A stretch of 45,587 nt of DNA from Pseudobutyrivibrio sp. (GTDB lineage Bacteria; Bacillota; Clostridia; Lachnospirales; Lachnospiraceae). Made by a program: the position numbers and the translations under genes. The DNA lies in the NCBI RefSeq assembly GCF_017471675.1, contig NZ_JAFUSK010000049.1, positions 1-45,587 of the forward strand, given 5' to 3'. The notes beneath the pieces are model-generated. The model saw only the letters and a list, made by a program, of their open reading frames with translations, had not been told where the DNA came from and did not search any database. This document shows, one piece after another, positions 6,610-16,227 of the stretch (positions within the stretch are counted from its first letter, which is position 1; each line of letters starts with the position of its first letter).

Positions 6610-7791
6610 CTATTTAATAGCATTCTTTCTATTATTCAAAATCTCAAAAACTACAGCGCCAAGAAGTACGACTCCCTTTACAACCTTCTGCCAGTTGGCA
6701 TCGATGCCCATGAGGGACATACCAAGGTTGATTACACCGATAAGTGTAGCACCGACAATCATTCCAAATACAGTACCGCTACCGCCATAAGCACTAACAC
6801 CACCAACTACGCAGGCTGAAATTGCATCCATCTCGTAGTTTGTACCAGCTGTAGAGTTTGCAGCTGAGAAACGTGACATTGTAAGGAATGCAGATATAAC
6901 TGTAAGCACTGCCATGTTAAGGTATGCAAGGAACATGATTTTCTTTGTGTCGATACCTGAAAGACGAGTTGCCTCTGCGTTACCGCCGATTGTGTAGAAG
7001 TAACGTCCTACATCTGTCTTAGATGTGATAAAGCTGTAGATAAGAACGATTACTGCCACCCAGATAAGTGCATAAGGAACACCACCTGCAAGTGAGAACT
7101 TATATGCAAATAACATAATTACAAAATCGATAAGAACGCATTTAACAATAACTGTAACTAGGCTGTCGGCAACATATCCCTTCTTAAGCTTTGTTGCACG
7201 GCTTCTAAAAAGAAGAAGTACAACAATAACTGAAGCAATAAGACCGATTACAATACTTGTCATATTGTACTGAACACCATTAATTCTTGGGCCACCAAAA
7301 AGGTCATTCATCTTGCCTGTGAACATTGCACAGAACTCCTTTGGAAGTGGGCTGATGTTAGATGCGCCATGCATTAAAGCTACGCCCCATCCACGAAGTG
7401 CAAGGAAACCTGCAAGTGTTGCAATCCATGGTGGAATATTGATGTAAGCAATTACAAATCCAAGTAGGCAACCGTAGATAACACCAATAAGAAGCATTAC
7501 AAGAATACCTACAGGAGTAGAAGCTCCATTTGTTACCATTACCTTAGCACCGATAACACCTACAAAGCAAACGAATGAACCGCAGGACAAATCGATGTTA
7601 CCACCAGTAAGCATACACATCAGCATACCTGTTGCAAGAACGTATACATAAGCGTTTTGTGTGATAAGTGCGTTAAACTGGCTTGGAAGAAGCATTGTAC
7701 CATTTGTCATCACATTGAAGAAGAGGACAACAAGGACCAGTACAATGAGCATTGTGTTTTCTTTGAATATTTTTAAAATTTTGTCTTTCAC
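6610..7791 (-). CDS. mmsB: Sugar ABC transporter permease (second paralogue)
   Basis: A 393-aa CUT2-family inner-membrane permease of the multiple-monosaccharide (GguB/MmsB) type, with about ten hydrophobic helices. The family signature ATGMLMCMLTGGNIDLSCGS lies near residues 53-72 and EMDAISACVVGGVSAYGGSGT near 320-340. It starts with GTG at 7791, chosen because AGGGAGG lies 10 nt upstream. It is the last gene of the operon and clearly paralogous to the preceding permease along its whole length. Two permeases could form a heterodimeric channel or widen substrate range; the sequence does not show which. The terminator lies about 35 bp beyond the stop. Confidence 0.92.
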   Translation of the reverse strand: MKDKILKIFKENTMLIVLVLVVLFFNVMTNGTMLLPSQFNALITQNAYVYVLATGMLMCMLTGGNIDLSCGSFVCFVGVIGAKVMVTNGASTPVGILVMLLIGVIYGCLLGFVIAYINIPPWIATLAGFLALRGWGVALMHGASNISPLPKEFCAMFTGKMNDLFGGPRINGVQYNMTSIVIGLIASVIVVLLLFRSRATKLKKGYVADSLVTVIVKCVLIDFVIMLFAYKFSLAGGVPYALIWVAVIVLIYSFITSKTDVGRYFYTIGGNAEATRLSGIDTKKIMFLAYLNMAVLTVISAFLTMSRFSAANSTAGTNYEMDAISACVVGGVSAYGGSGTVFGMIVGATLIGVINLGMSLMGIDANWQKVVKGVVLLGAVVFEILNNRKNAIK

Positions 7792-7809
7792 TTTTATGAT
7801 CCTCCCTTC

Positions 7810-8979
7810 CTACTTCTTTTCTCTCTTTGATACTACGTCAAAGATAACTGCTACAAGAAGTACAAGTCCCTTTACTACCTTTTGGTAGTTGGCGTCTACA
7901 CCCATGATTGACATACCCTGGTTGATAACACCCATCAGAAGGGCACCGATGATTGCTCCGAATACAGAACCTGTTCCGCCGTATGCACTTGCGCCACCAA
8001 TGAAGCAGGCACCGATTGCATCCATTTCATAGAACATACCATAAGTAGGCTGAGCACTTGCAGCTCTTGCTACAGTAAGGATACCAGCGATAGCTGTTAA
8101 GAATCCCATATTCGTATATGCAAAGAAGTAAACTTTCTTTGTGTTGATACCTGAAAGCTGTGTAGCCTTCTCATTTCCACCTACTGCATACAGGTAACGA
8201 CCCATTGTAGTTTTTGTGGTGAAGTAATGGTATGCAAGAACTACGATGATAATCCAGATAAGTGATGTAGGAATACCCTTGTAGCCTGCGAGCTTGTATG
8301 TAACAAAAAGGATTACTGCTGATATAAGTACAAGCTTAAGATAAAATCCTACAGCTGATGTTGTTGCATATCCTTTTCTTGATGCTGCAATTCTGTTTCT
8401 TAAGGAACCTATTACAAATATAGCAACTCCGATGATTCCTGCTAGCATACATGTAATATTGAGCCCATTTCCATGGAAGAAATCTGGAATGTAGCAATCA
8501 GCACCACCACCGAAAACATTAAGATATGTTGGGTTTGTGATAGAAACTGCATAACCATTAAGTACTACATTTGATAAACCTCTGAATGCGTACATACCTG
8601 CAAGTGTTGCAATAAATGGTGGGACATTTACATAAGCTACCCAAAAGGCCTGCCATGCACCAACTGCCACACCAACAAGAAGCATTACAAGTACTGTAAA
8701 CCATACATTCATTCCCTTGCTCATCATAACAGCGCCGATACCACCGATGAAGCACACTACCGAACCAACGGAAAGATCGATGTTACCACCTGTTAAGATA
8801 CAAAGCAGCATACCAGTTGCAAGAATGAATACGTATGCATTCTGTGAAAGCAGGTTGTTAATATTCTGTGGCAAAAGAATTGTTCCATTTGTTCCCACAT
8901 AGAATATTCCAATGATGACCACCAGGGCGATAACCATGGTGTATTTTTTGATGACTTCTGATAAATTGAATGAAACCAT
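7810..8979 (-). CDS. mmsB: Sugar ABC transporter permease (first paralogue)
   Basis: A 389-aa CUT2 permease with about ten membrane helices. It carries ATGMLLCILTGGNIDLSVGS near the first third and EMDAIGACFIGGASAYGGTGS near the last quarter, the same signatures as its paralogue downstream. I place the start at ATG 8979, with GGGAGAG upstream, rather than at 9012, which would overlap the end of the ATPase gene. It lies 14 bp after the ATPase gene and 18 bp before the second permease gene. Together with the ATPase and the ChvE-like protein it should import aldoses such as xylose, arabinose, galactose or glucose; the exact sugar is not determinable. Confidence 0.92.
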   Translation of the reverse strand: MVSFNLSEVIKKYTMVIALVVIIGIFYVGTNGTILLPQNINNLLSQNAYVFILATGMLLCILTGGNIDLSVGSVVCFIGGIGAVMMSKGMNVWFTVLVMLLVGVAVGAWQAFWVAYVNVPPFIATLAGMYAFRGLSNVVLNGYAVSITNPTYLNVFGGGADCYIPDFFHGNGLNITCMLAGIIGVAIFVIGSLRNRIAASRKGYATTSAVGFYLKLVLISAVILFVTYKLAGYKGIPTSLIWIIIVVLAYHYFTTKTTMGRYLYAVGGNEKATQLSGINTKKVYFFAYTNMGFLTAIAGILTVARAASAQPTYGMFYEMDAIGACFIGGASAYGGTGSVFGAIIGALLMGVINQGMSIMGVDANYQKVVKGLVLLVAVIFDVVSKREKK

Positions 8980-8993
8980 GTTTTCTCTCCCTT

Positions 8994-10520
8994 CTATGAT
9001 TTTAAGATGCATGACATGATGCTTTCCTGAGAGGCTTCCTCACCTGCCATCTCACCTACCATCTTGCCTTCATTCATAACGTATATACGGTCTGACATGC
9101 CAAGAACCTCTGGAAGCTCTGAGGAAATCATAATTACTGATTTTCCTGCTGCAACCAGGTCATTGATGATGCAATAAATCTCGTATTTAGCACCAACATC
9201 AATACCTCTCGTTGGCTCATCAAGAATAAGCACATCAGGATTTGCAAACATCCACTTAGCAAGAAGAACCTTCTGCTGGTTACCACCTGAAAGATTACCA
9301 ACATTCTGTTCAACTGTAGGACACTTTGTTTTAAGCTTATCCCTGTATTCCTCAGCAACCTGATATTCCTTATCCTGGTCAATTACATGCTTGCTGCAAA
9401 TCTCTGAAAGATTAGCAAGTGTTGTATTAATCTTAATAGGATTTGTAAGAACAAGTCCGTTGCCCTTTCTATCCTCTGTAACGTATGCAATCTTGTGCTT
9501 GATAGCATCCTTAATATTCTTAAGCTTAACCTCTTTGCCGTTAAGGATAAGCTGGCCTGAAATGTTAGTTCCATAAGCCTTACCAAAGATACTCATTGCA
9601 AGCTCGGTACGTCCTGCACCCATGAGACCTGCGATACCAACAACCTCGCCCTTGCGAACGTTCATTGATACACCATCAACCACCTTTCTTTCAGAAAACT
9701 GTGGATGATATACTGTCCAGTCCTTAACCTCCATTGCGATATCACCGATTTTCACATTTTCTCTCTTTGGGAATCGGTCTGTCATTTCACGACCAACCAT
9801 GCCCTTAATGATTCTATCTTCAGAGATATCATCAACGGTTTTATCAAGTGTTTCGATTGTAGAACCATCACGGATAACTGTAATATGGTCTGCTACATAA
9901 GATACTTCATTTAGCTTGTGAGAGATGATAATAGACGTCATACCCTCCTGCTTAAACTTAAGTAGCAAATCGAGAAGTGCCTTTGAATCAGTCTCGTTAA
10001 GAGATGATGTAGGCTCATCAAGAATAAGAAGCTTTGCATGTTTTGCAAGAGCCTTTGCGATTTCTACCAGCTGCTGTTTACCAACACCGATATCCTTTAT
10101 AAGAGTACGGCTACTTTCTGTTAAGCCAACCATTTTTAGGAACTTATCAGCCTCAGCGTATGTTTTATCCCAATCGATTGCCGATTTTCTTCCCTGCTCA
10201 TTGCCAAGGAACATATTCTCACCAATGGACATGTAAGGAATAAGTGCAAGCTCCTGATGTATGATTACGATTCCTTTTTCCTCGGAATCCTTTATTTTCT
10301 GGAACTGACAAACCTCACCATTGTATACGATGTCTCCTGTGTAAGAGCCGTATGGATAAATACCACTTAAAACGTTCATAAGAGTAGATTTTCCCGCACC
10401 ATTCTCACCTACAAGGGCATGAATCTCACCTTGCTCTACCTTAAGATTAACGTTATCAAGGGCCTTTACTCCAGGGAACTCTTTGGTGATGTTTTTCATC
10501 TCAAGTAATATATTTCCCAC
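8994..10520 (-). CDS. mmsA: Sugar ABC transporter ATP-binding protein
   Basis: A 508-aa CUT2 ATPase with two fused nucleotide-binding domains. The first has Walker [10 protein letters not shown] (~residue 38) and Walker [12 protein letters not shown]. The second has the degenerate Walker [10 protein letters not shown] usual for this family, signature LSGGNQQK and Walker [12 protein letters not shown]. It powers uptake through the two permeases encoded just downstream. The ATG at 10520 follows GGGAGG. The gap to the chvE gene (10521-10623) holds a hairpin that may reduce read-through, which would explain more binding protein than ATPase. Confidence 0.94.
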   Translation of the reverse strand: MGNILLEMKNITKEFPGVKALDNVNLKVEQGEIHALVGENGAGKSTLMNVLSGIYPYGSYTGDIVYNGEVCQFQKIKDSEEKGIVIIHQELALIPYMSIGENMFLGNEQGRKSAIDWDKTYAEADKFLKMVGLTESSRTLIKDIGVGKQQLVEIAKALAKHAKLLILDEPTSSLNETDSKALLDLLLKFKQEGMTSIIISHKLNEVSYVADHITVIRDGSTIETLDKTVDDISEDRIIKGMVGREMTDRFPKRENVKIGDIAMEVKDWTVYHPQFSERKVVDGVSMNVRKGEVVGIAGLMGAGRTELAMSIFGKAYGTNISGQLILNGKEVKLKNIKDAIKHKIAYVTEDRKGNGLVLTNPIKINTTLANLSEICSKHVIDQDKEYQVAEEYRDKLKTKCPTVEQNVGNLSGGNQQKVLLAKWMFANPDVLILDEPTRGIDVGAKYEIYCIINDLVAAGKSVIMISSELPEVLGMSDRIYVMNEGKMVGEMAGEEASQESIMSCILKS

Positions 10521-10587
10521 TTAAGTCTCCCTCCTTATAACTTAATACTTTGTTTAGCATCTTCAAGCTATTCTCTTCTTTAAAATA

Positions 10588-10606
10588 GGGCGAGCATTGC
10601 TCGCCC
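10588..10606 (-). terminator. Hairpin between binding-protein and ATPase genes
   Basis: Stem GGGCGAGC/GCTCGCCC, followed on the minus strand by the weak T run TATTTTAAAG, lies 18 bp beyond the chvE stop. In CUT2 operons such partial terminators or 3'-protecting stems often raise the binding-protein transcript relative to the rest. That role is inferred here. Confidence 0.6.
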
Positions 10607-10623
10607 CACTTAAATCTTTATTA

Positions 10624-11757
10624 TTACTTTAACTGATCCTCTGTGTAGTAACCAGAATCGATAAGTAATTCTTTGTAGTTGCTAGCATCTGCGAATACAG
10701 GGTCGCAAAGGTATGAAGGAATTACAGCATTACCATTGTTGTATGTCTCTGTATCGTTAACATCTACTTCTTCACCGTTAAGAATCTGACCTACCATCTT
10801 AACAACCTGTGAAGCAAGTGTACGTGTATCCTTGAATACTGACATAGACTGCTTTCCAGCGATCATGTTCTTTGTATTTTCAATATCGCAATCCTGACCT
10901 GTTACGATTGGATACTCGCCATTGTAGTTAGCTGCAAGAGCGTTCTCAACACCAAGTGCTGTAGAATCGTTTGAGCAGAGGCAGATGTCAAGGTCTGTTC
11001 CATCAGCATAGTAAGAAGAAAGGATATTCTCCATACGTGACTGTGCTGTCTCTGTAGCCCACTGTGCTGTAGCAACATCAGAGAACTCTGTCTGACCAGA
11101 CTTAACTGTGATTGTTCCATTGTCGATGTATGGCTGAAGAACATCCATAGCACCCTGATAGAAGAAACCTGCATTGTTGTCGCCTGGGTCACCAGCTGTG
11201 ATTTCCATTGTGAACTTTTCAGTTGTATCCTTGAGTTTTAATTCCTTCTCAATGTACTCGCCCTGAACTGTACCAACCTTGTAGTTATCGAATGTAGCGT
11301 AGTATGAAACAGCGTCTGTGTTCATAATCAAACGGTCATAAGCAATAACAGGGATACCAGCCTCAGAAGCCATATCCATTGCCTCACCAAGTGATGAAGC
11401 CTCGATAGCTGCAACTACAAGTACGTTGCATCCTGAGTTAATCATGTTCTCAATCTGAGAAATCTGTGTCTGCACATCATTTGAAGCATACTGAAGGTCT
11501 ACTGTGTAGCCAGCTGCCTCAAGCTCCTTCTGCATGTTAGCGCCATCCTGATTCCATCTCTGGAGATCCTTAGTAGGCATTGCAACGCCAACCTTTGTTC
11601 CACCTGCTGCACCACTTCCTGTGTCTGTAGACTCAGTAGCTGTGTCCCCACCTGTAGCAGCTCCTGTGTCTGTTGTCTCTGTGCTTGTGCCGCAGCCTAC
11701 AAACATTGAAGCTGCAAGAGCACCTGTTAATAGTACACTTAATAACTTTTTCTTCAT
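10624..11757 (-). CDS. chvE: ChvE-like sugar-binding lipoprotein
   Basis: A 377-aa extracellular substrate-binding lipoprotein for the CUT2 transporter. The signal peptide starts MKKKLLSVLLTGALAASMF and ends in a lipobox with Cys in FVGCGTST. A Thr/Gly/Ala-rich linker follows, then the type I periplasmic-binding fold starting KVGVAMPTKDLQRWNQDG. Typical ChvE-family segments include NSGCNVLVVAA and PVIAYDRLI. I choose ATG 11757, with GGGAGG upstream and a proper signal peptide, over a start 30 codons earlier. A strong terminator lies between it and the preceding binding-protein gene, so it probably has its own promoter, a likely target of the AraC-type regulator upstream. Confidence 0.93.
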   Translation of the reverse strand: MKKKLLSVLLTGALAASMFVGCGTSTETTDTGAATGGDTATESTDTGSGAAGGTKVGVAMPTKDLQRWNQDGANMQKELEAAGYTVDLQYASNDVQTQISQIENMINSGCNVLVVAAIEASSLGEAMDMASEAGIPVIAYDRLIMNTDAVSYYATFDNYKVGTVQGEYIEKELKLKDTTEKFTMEITAGDPGDNNAGFFYQGAMDVLQPYIDNGTITVKSGQTEFSDVATAQWATETAQSRMENILSSYYADGTDLDICLCSNDSTALGVENALAANYNGEYPIVTGQDCDIENTKNMIAGKQSMSVFKDTRTLASQVVKMVGQILNGEEVDVNDTETYNNGNAVIPSYLCDPVFADASNYKELLIDSGYYTEDQLK

Positions 11758-11872
11758 TTCTGAAAAACCTCCCTTTCGTTTAGGTGTGTTTGATACTAAA
11801 GATAATGTACCATTAAGAGGTCTAAAAATGGTTGCTACTTTCTTCACATTTTTGTCATACTTTTTTAGGACA

Positions 11873-11907
11873 CAAAAATAGGACTAGCACTTTTTTGTGC
11901 TAGTCCT
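11873..11907 (-). terminator. Terminator between the two binding-protein genes
   Basis: An 11-bp perfect stem AGGACTAGCAC/GTGCTAGTCCT (11880-11907), with ATTTTTG on its minus-strand 3' side, separates the sensing genes from the transporter operon. The remaining DNA from 11758 to 11872 must hold the chvE promoter, but I see no consensus -35/-10 pair. Confidence 0.82.
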
Positions 11908-11935
11908 GTTTTACAATCACAATTTTTTACTAATA

Positions 11936-12042
11936 CCCTCATCCGCCCCTGCGGGGCACCTTCTTCTCCGCTCTGCTCCGGTCGGCTCAAAGCAGAGGTC
12001 CACTGGACCTCTTTCGCCCCTAATTTAGGGGAAGGCTAAGGG
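11936..12042. repeat. Interspersed Lachnospiraceae-type hairpin repeat, long form
   Basis: It starts CCCTCATCCGCCCCTGCGGG and ends TTTAGGGGAAGGCTAAGGG, with an inner AGAGGTCCACTGGACCTCT palindrome. Related copies are at 14691-14750, 34044-34146, 36304-36381 and 37970-38020. It runs up to the stop codon of the binding-protein gene at 12044. Confidence 0.75.
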
Positions 12043-12043
12043 A

Positions 12044-13072
12044 TCATTCCACATTCATATACACATCCTCATGTGAATGAAATCCCCCGGCAATAATCAC
12101 ATCATCGATATTTTCTTTATTAACTGCCACTGGATCTATGGTGACATATGGCACATCAAAGGAGCCGTCACTTATGGTGGTATCCACTGATAGTGAATCC
12201 CCGGTGGCAAGCTTATATGAAAGCTCTGCTGCCTGTTTGGCAAGCTCACCTACAGGCTTGTACACAGTCATTAGCTGGGTGCCCTCCACTATGTGCTGGC
12301 ATGCTGGTAAATCCGCATCCTGGCCTACTACAGGGATGGCTCCAGCCAGCTGACTTACTGCAAGGGCTCTGATAACAGATGTTGCCACATCATCATTTCC
12401 ACACATGATTGCATCTGCCTGCCTTATTGTGTCCATGTTGTCGTATACATAGGCGCCACCAAGCTCAGCCTTCCAGCCGTCACAGTAATAGGTATCAATT
12501 ATCTCTACCCCATTTTCTCCTACTACAGAATCAAAGCCATCGCTTACAAGGGACACATTATTATCTGTATGTGGACCGCAAATCTTTACTACCTTTGTGG
12601 CGCCATTCTCTACTAAGGCTTCCCCTAGCATCTGGCCTACCATATTGTTATCAAAGGATATGTAAAGATCAGTGTTGGCATTTGGTATCAATCTATCATA
12701 GGAAACAACTGGAATATTATTTTCCTTGGCAAGTGCTACTGCATCACCTAGCACATTTCCATCTACAGGGATAATAACCAGGCAATCTACACCTTTATCC
12801 ACCAGATACTCTATCTGCTCTATCTGCTTATCCACATCACCGTTGGCATTTTGAACATTCACTGTAGCTCCAAGGCCTGAGGCTGTGTCCACAAACACAT
12901 CTCTGTCCTTTTCCCAGCGTTCAATTACAAATGAATCGAAGCACAAGCCTATTTCTATGCCTTCATTATCCTTGACACTTGGCTTATCTGCCGTGGCTTT
13001 CATACTGCCGCAGGAGCAAAAAACCAGGGTAGATGCTGCCACAAGCGATATTATTTTTGTAAATCCTCTCAT
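12044..13072 (-). CDS. Xylose-type sugar-binding lipoprotein of the sensing locus
   Basis: A 342-aa lipoprotein of the type I periplasmic-binding family, resembling XylF/ChvE. The signal peptide has its lipobox Cys in LVFCSCGSM. The mature part starts EIGLCFDSFVIERWEKDRD and contains DKQIEQIEYLVDKGVDCLVI, PVVSYDRLIP and AIMCGNDDVA. It follows the response-regulator gene by 19 bp and precedes the transporter operon after a terminator. It may feed the transporter as a second receptor or present sugar to the sensor; the position inside the two-component cluster favours sensing. The ATG at 13072 has AGGGGA 7 nt upstream. Confidence 0.87.
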   Translation of the reverse strand: MRGFTKIISLVAASTLVFCSCGSMKATADKPSVKDNEGIEIGLCFDSFVIERWEKDRDVFVDTASGLGATVNVQNANGDVDKQIEQIEYLVDKGVDCLVIIPVDGNVLGDAVALAKENNIPVVSYDRLIPNANTDLYISFDNNMVGQMLGEALVENGATKVVKICGPHTDNNVSLVSDGFDSVVGENGVEIIDTYYCDGWKAELGGAYVYDNMDTIRQADAIMCGNDDVATSVIRALAVSQLAGAIPVVGQDADLPACQHIVEGTQLMTVYKPVGELAKQAAELSYKLATGDSLSVDTTISDGSFDVPYVTIDPVAVNKENIDDVIIAGGFHSHEDVYMNVE

Positions 13073-13091
13073 ACATTATCCCCTTTTTATC

Positions 13092-14681
13092 TTATCCCTT
13101 TGCGTAATCAGTAGGTGTTTTTCCTGTATATTTCTTAAAGTTTCGTGAGAAATAATTAGGGTCCGAATATCCTACCTCAAGTGCAATTTCCTTCATGGAT
13201 TTATTTGTAGTCTTTAGCAGATTCTTGGCTGCCTCAATCCTAAGCTTAGTCAGATAATCAATGAAGTTTTCCCCTGTCTCTTCCTTGAACACCTTAGAAA
13301 AATAGTAGGAGCTTATGTTTACCACTCTGGAAACATCATCTAGTGTAAGCTCCTTCATGTAGTTTTCATCTATGTACTGCTTAGCCTTATTCACAGCACT
13401 CATGGATTGCTCTTCATGCTTGTTAGATACCCAAAATGCCGCAGCCTTTATCTTTTCTACAAACCATCTGCCTACATCGGATAAACCAGCCAGGCTAAGA
13501 AGCTCTGACAGATAATTAGATCTGCTTTGAAACTCGTACATTCTACCTGTCTTTTCGTATGCTAAATGCTCTGCCCATAATACAAACTCCAAGCATTTCA
13601 GCCTGATGCTGTCATTATCATGAGAATAATTCTCTTCCATCCATTCAAAGAAGGTCTGAGCCAGGGCTGTAGATTCGTTTACATTTCCAAGGGTGACCTC
13701 GTTAAACAAGCGTTTTTCCAAATCCATAGGATAATCTTCTTCATATCTGCAGGCCACAGGCATATCATCCACATGGGCCACATGGCTGGTGGTAGATATA
13801 AGCACTGAGTTGCTTTCCTCATAGGATTCACTCATTCGCTCTAGGGGCTTTACCGAACCAAAGCCGATTCGAAAATCCATATCAAATCGTTCTGAAAGCT
13901 TTCTGCAAAGGGCTCTGGCGTTTTCCACCACCTGATTTCTTTCATTATAAGAAAGAGTTGGCGAATCAGTAGGAATCAGAATTGGGATTTTGTTAGACAT
14001 AACAGCCCCCATGATTCCCTTAATATAATCCTCTGTGATGGTGTGGATTTCACGGTAAGCCTTCTGGGCTTGGATTGATACGGCTACAGCACTGGTCATG
14101 TAGTTGCCTACAAGCTCTCTACCAAACACCATACATGCCATGTAACCATATTCCGAATCAATGCCAAGAAGTGTCTTGTAGTTATCAATATCTTCCTTGA
14201 AATATTCCTTAAAAAGCAAATCCTGAATAAGACCATTTTCTATAATAGGAACAACTGTCTCAAGCTTCTCCCTAACCTGTAAATCGTTGCTACGTTTCCT
14301 TCGTTCTCCATCGATTTGATTCATGGCCTTGCCAAGCACATCAAGGATAGCTTCCCTGCTAACAGGCTTATTTAGATAATCAAGCACTCCGATAGAAATG
14401 GCATCCTTGGCATAATCGAATTTGTCATAGGCTGTCATTACGATGAACACCACATGGTTGTTAGTGCGCCTGATTTCCCTCATAGCTTCGATGCCGTTAA
14501 TTCCTGGCATTTGGATATCCATAAAGGCAATATCCGGCTGAAATTCTTCTGCAACCTCGATTACCTGACGGCCAGTTTTGGCTGTGCGGATGTCGCATTT
14601 GCTTCCGTATTCTTTTTCTATTATGAATTTAAGTGAATCGATGACGATGCCTTCGTCATCGGCTAGTAGTATTTTGTACAT
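13092..14681 (-). CDS. AraC-type two-component response regulator (YesN-like)
   Basis: A 529-aa cytoplasmic transcription regulator. The N-terminal receiver has acidic residues in LLADDEG, the phospho-acceptor Asp in AFMDIQMPG (~residue 55), Thr in VMTAYD and Lys in YLNKPVS. A long central region follows, then two AraC helix-turn-helix motifs (last ~100 residues: LTLDDVSRVVNISSYYFSKVFKEETG and MKEIALEVGYSDPNYFSRNFKKYTGKTP). Its partner is the kinase gene 70 bp upstream. The likely target is the chvE transport operon. The ribosome site GAGGG lies inside an interspersed repeat inserted between kinase and regulator genes. Confidence 0.94.
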   Translation of the reverse strand: MYKILLADDEGIVIDSLKFIIEKEYGSKCDIRTAKTGRQVIEVAEEFQPDIAFMDIQMPGINGIEAMREIRRTNNHVVFIVMTAYDKFDYAKDAISIGVLDYLNKPVSREAILDVLGKAMNQIDGERRKRSNDLQVREKLETVVPIIENGLIQDLLFKEYFKEDIDNYKTLLGIDSEYGYMACMVFGRELVGNYMTSAVAVSIQAQKAYREIHTITEDYIKGIMGAVMSNKIPILIPTDSPTLSYNERNQVVENARALCRKLSERFDMDFRIGFGSVKPLERMSESYEESNSVLISTTSHVAHVDDMPVACRYEEDYPMDLEKRLFNEVTLGNVNESTALAQTFFEWMEENYSHDNDSIRLKCLEFVLWAEHLAYEKTGRMYEFQSRSNYLSELLSLAGLSDVGRWFVEKIKAAAFWVSNKHEEQSMSAVNKAKQYIDENYMKELTLDDVSRVVNISSYYFSKVFKEETGENFIDYLTKLRIEAAKNLLKTTNKSMKEIALEVGYSDPNYFSRNFKKYTGKTPTDYAKG

Positions 14682-14690
14682 GTTTAAAAA

Positions 14691-14750
14691 CCCTCATCCG
14701 TCGACTGCGTCGACACCTTCCCCCTTACAAAAGGGGAAGGCTTCTTTTTT
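14691..14750. repeat. Interspersed hairpin repeat between kinase and regulator genes
   Basis: It begins CCCTCATCCGTCGACTGCGT and ends AAAAGGGGAAGGCTTC before a T run. It contains the stems GTCGAC-TGC-GTCGAC and CCTTCCCC/GGGGAAGG. On the minus strand its end supplies GATGAGGG, the probable ribosome site of the regulator gene. Confidence 0.78.
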
Positions 14751-14751
14751 A

Positions 14752-16227
14752 TCATTTTGGTAGATATAGGATGGTTTCGGTGCCTTTATCTTTTCCTTCT
14801 GATATGATATCAAGCACGTCGTCCCTTTCATAGAAAATATTTAACCTTTCTATGCAATTATTTAGACCAACTCCGTTGGAATCAGACTTGTTAGGATTGC
14901 TTACAAAGCTTCCATTTAGGATTTTATCTAAGGTTTCCTTTTCTATGCCTGCTCCGTTATCCTTCACACTAATACAAACGTAATCTCCCAGCTCATATAC
15001 AGATAGCTTTATCTTTTTAGCCCATTCTATATTGCGCAAGCCGTAGTTGATACTGTTTTCAACTATAGGCTGAAGTATCATGCTTGGGATTTTGATATCA
15101 AGCAGGCTTTCGTCTATCTCCTTTGTAAACTGGATTTCTCCAGCAAAACGAACATTTATTATGTAGATATATATATCAACCAGCTCAATTTCTTCCTTCA
15201 GGGTAACTACGTCCTTGTTTTTCTTAATATTGTATCTGAAGAAATCTGCCACACGCTGAATATAGTTACTGGTTCTGTCCGCCCCTTCCATCATGGCAAG
15301 CTGTGCACCTGCATTTAAGGTGTTAAACAGAAAATGAGGATTAATCTGAGACTGCAAATATTTAAGCTCCGCATCCTTTACATGGTTTTCCATAATAAGC
15401 TCGTTCTCCCTGAGCTTTCTTGTTGCTTCCATAGATTCTGTGAGCTTTGCAATATAATCCTTGATAGAGATAACCATCTTGTTAAAGGCACCTGTAACAA
15501 CTCCCACCTCATCATTACTTCTAACAGGTGGAAGTGGTACATCAAAATCTCCCTTGGATACACTATCCGCAGTAGCTGCAAGCCTGACAAGAGGACCTGC
15601 AATGGTAGATGCTATAAGCACAACAAACGCCAGATTGGCAAGACCAATGATAACTAATGTAATAATATTTAGCCGCTCTATTGTCTGCAAAGCCGCCATC
15701 ATAGCCCCATAAGATTTAGAGTTATTAACAAACTGCTTATTATTAAGACTATTAATACTACTTTCTATATAGCTAAATGTCCTTGTTGCCTCTTCGTAAA
15801 TGTTTTTGTATTTTTCTACATTACCTCCACGCTTACTTTCCACAGCCTGGTTGGTAAGCTCTAGGTAGTTTTGAGACATGTGCCTAATGTTGCGCTCCAT
15901 GACACGATTTTCATTGTCATCCTTGTTATCGTCTAAGGCTACTAGCATATCGCTATATTCCTGTTCTCGAATGTAATATTGCTCTAATGCATCGCTGGTC
16001 TTAGTATTCAGATAACCTTCTGTAGCATTTTGAAGGCTTTCCAATGCTGTATTAAGCTGATTCAAAGCATTGTTACTAGAATAAACAACGTCCAAGGAAT
16101 TAAGCACCCTTGTGGTACCAAGGTATAACATCATATTTACAAGAAAAAGCAATATAGTAGGCAAACAAAAAGCCATTATCATCTTTTTTCTTAAGGACAT
16201 GGATTTGATACTTTTTTTACTCACCAT
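14752..16227 (-). CDS. Sensor histidine kinase (YesM/LytS-like)
   Basis: A membrane kinase of about 491 aa. One transmembrane helix lies near the N terminus (MAFCLPTILLFLVNMMLYL) and a second around residues 190-210. Between them is an extracellular helical sensor of ~140 residues, followed by a HAMP linker. The phospho-acceptor motif is QSQINPHFLFNTLN, the N box ILQPIVENSINYGL and the G box VKDNGAGIEK, as in the YesM/LytS family. The start is placed at ATG 16227, or GTG at 16224, because AGGAGG lies just upstream; it overlaps the preceding gene by 11 bp. The membrane-anchored binding protein upstream is the likely ligand-sensing partner, and the next gene downstream encodes its response regulator. 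Confidence 0.92.
   Translation of the reverse strand: MVSKKSIKSMSLRKKMIMAFCLPTILLFLVNMMLYLGTTRVLNSLDVVYSSNNALNQLNTALESLQNATEGYLNTKTSDALEQYYIREQEYSDMLVALDDNKDDNENRVMERNIRHMSQNYLELTNQAVESKRGGNVEKYKNIYEEATRTFSYIESSINSLNNKQFVNNSKSYGAMMAALQTIERLNIITLVIIGLANLAFVVLIASTIAGPLVRLAATADSVSKGDFDVPLPPVRSNDEVGVVTGAFNKMVISIKDYIAKLTESMEATRKLRENELIMENHVKDAELKYLQSQINPHFLFNTLNAGAQLAMMEGADRTSNYIQRVADFFRYNIKKNKDVVTLKEEIELVDIYIYIINVRFAGEIQFTKEIDESLLDIKIPSMILQPIVENSINYGLRNIEWAKKIKLSVYELGDYVCISVKDNGAGIEKETLDKILNGSFVSNPNKSDSNGVGLNNCIERLNIFYERDDVLDIISEGKDKGTETILYLPK

Noticed and set aside
9012-9012. Upstream ATG for the first permease
   Set aside because: It lies inside the ATPase gene without a ribosome site; ATG 8979 has GGGAGAG upstream.
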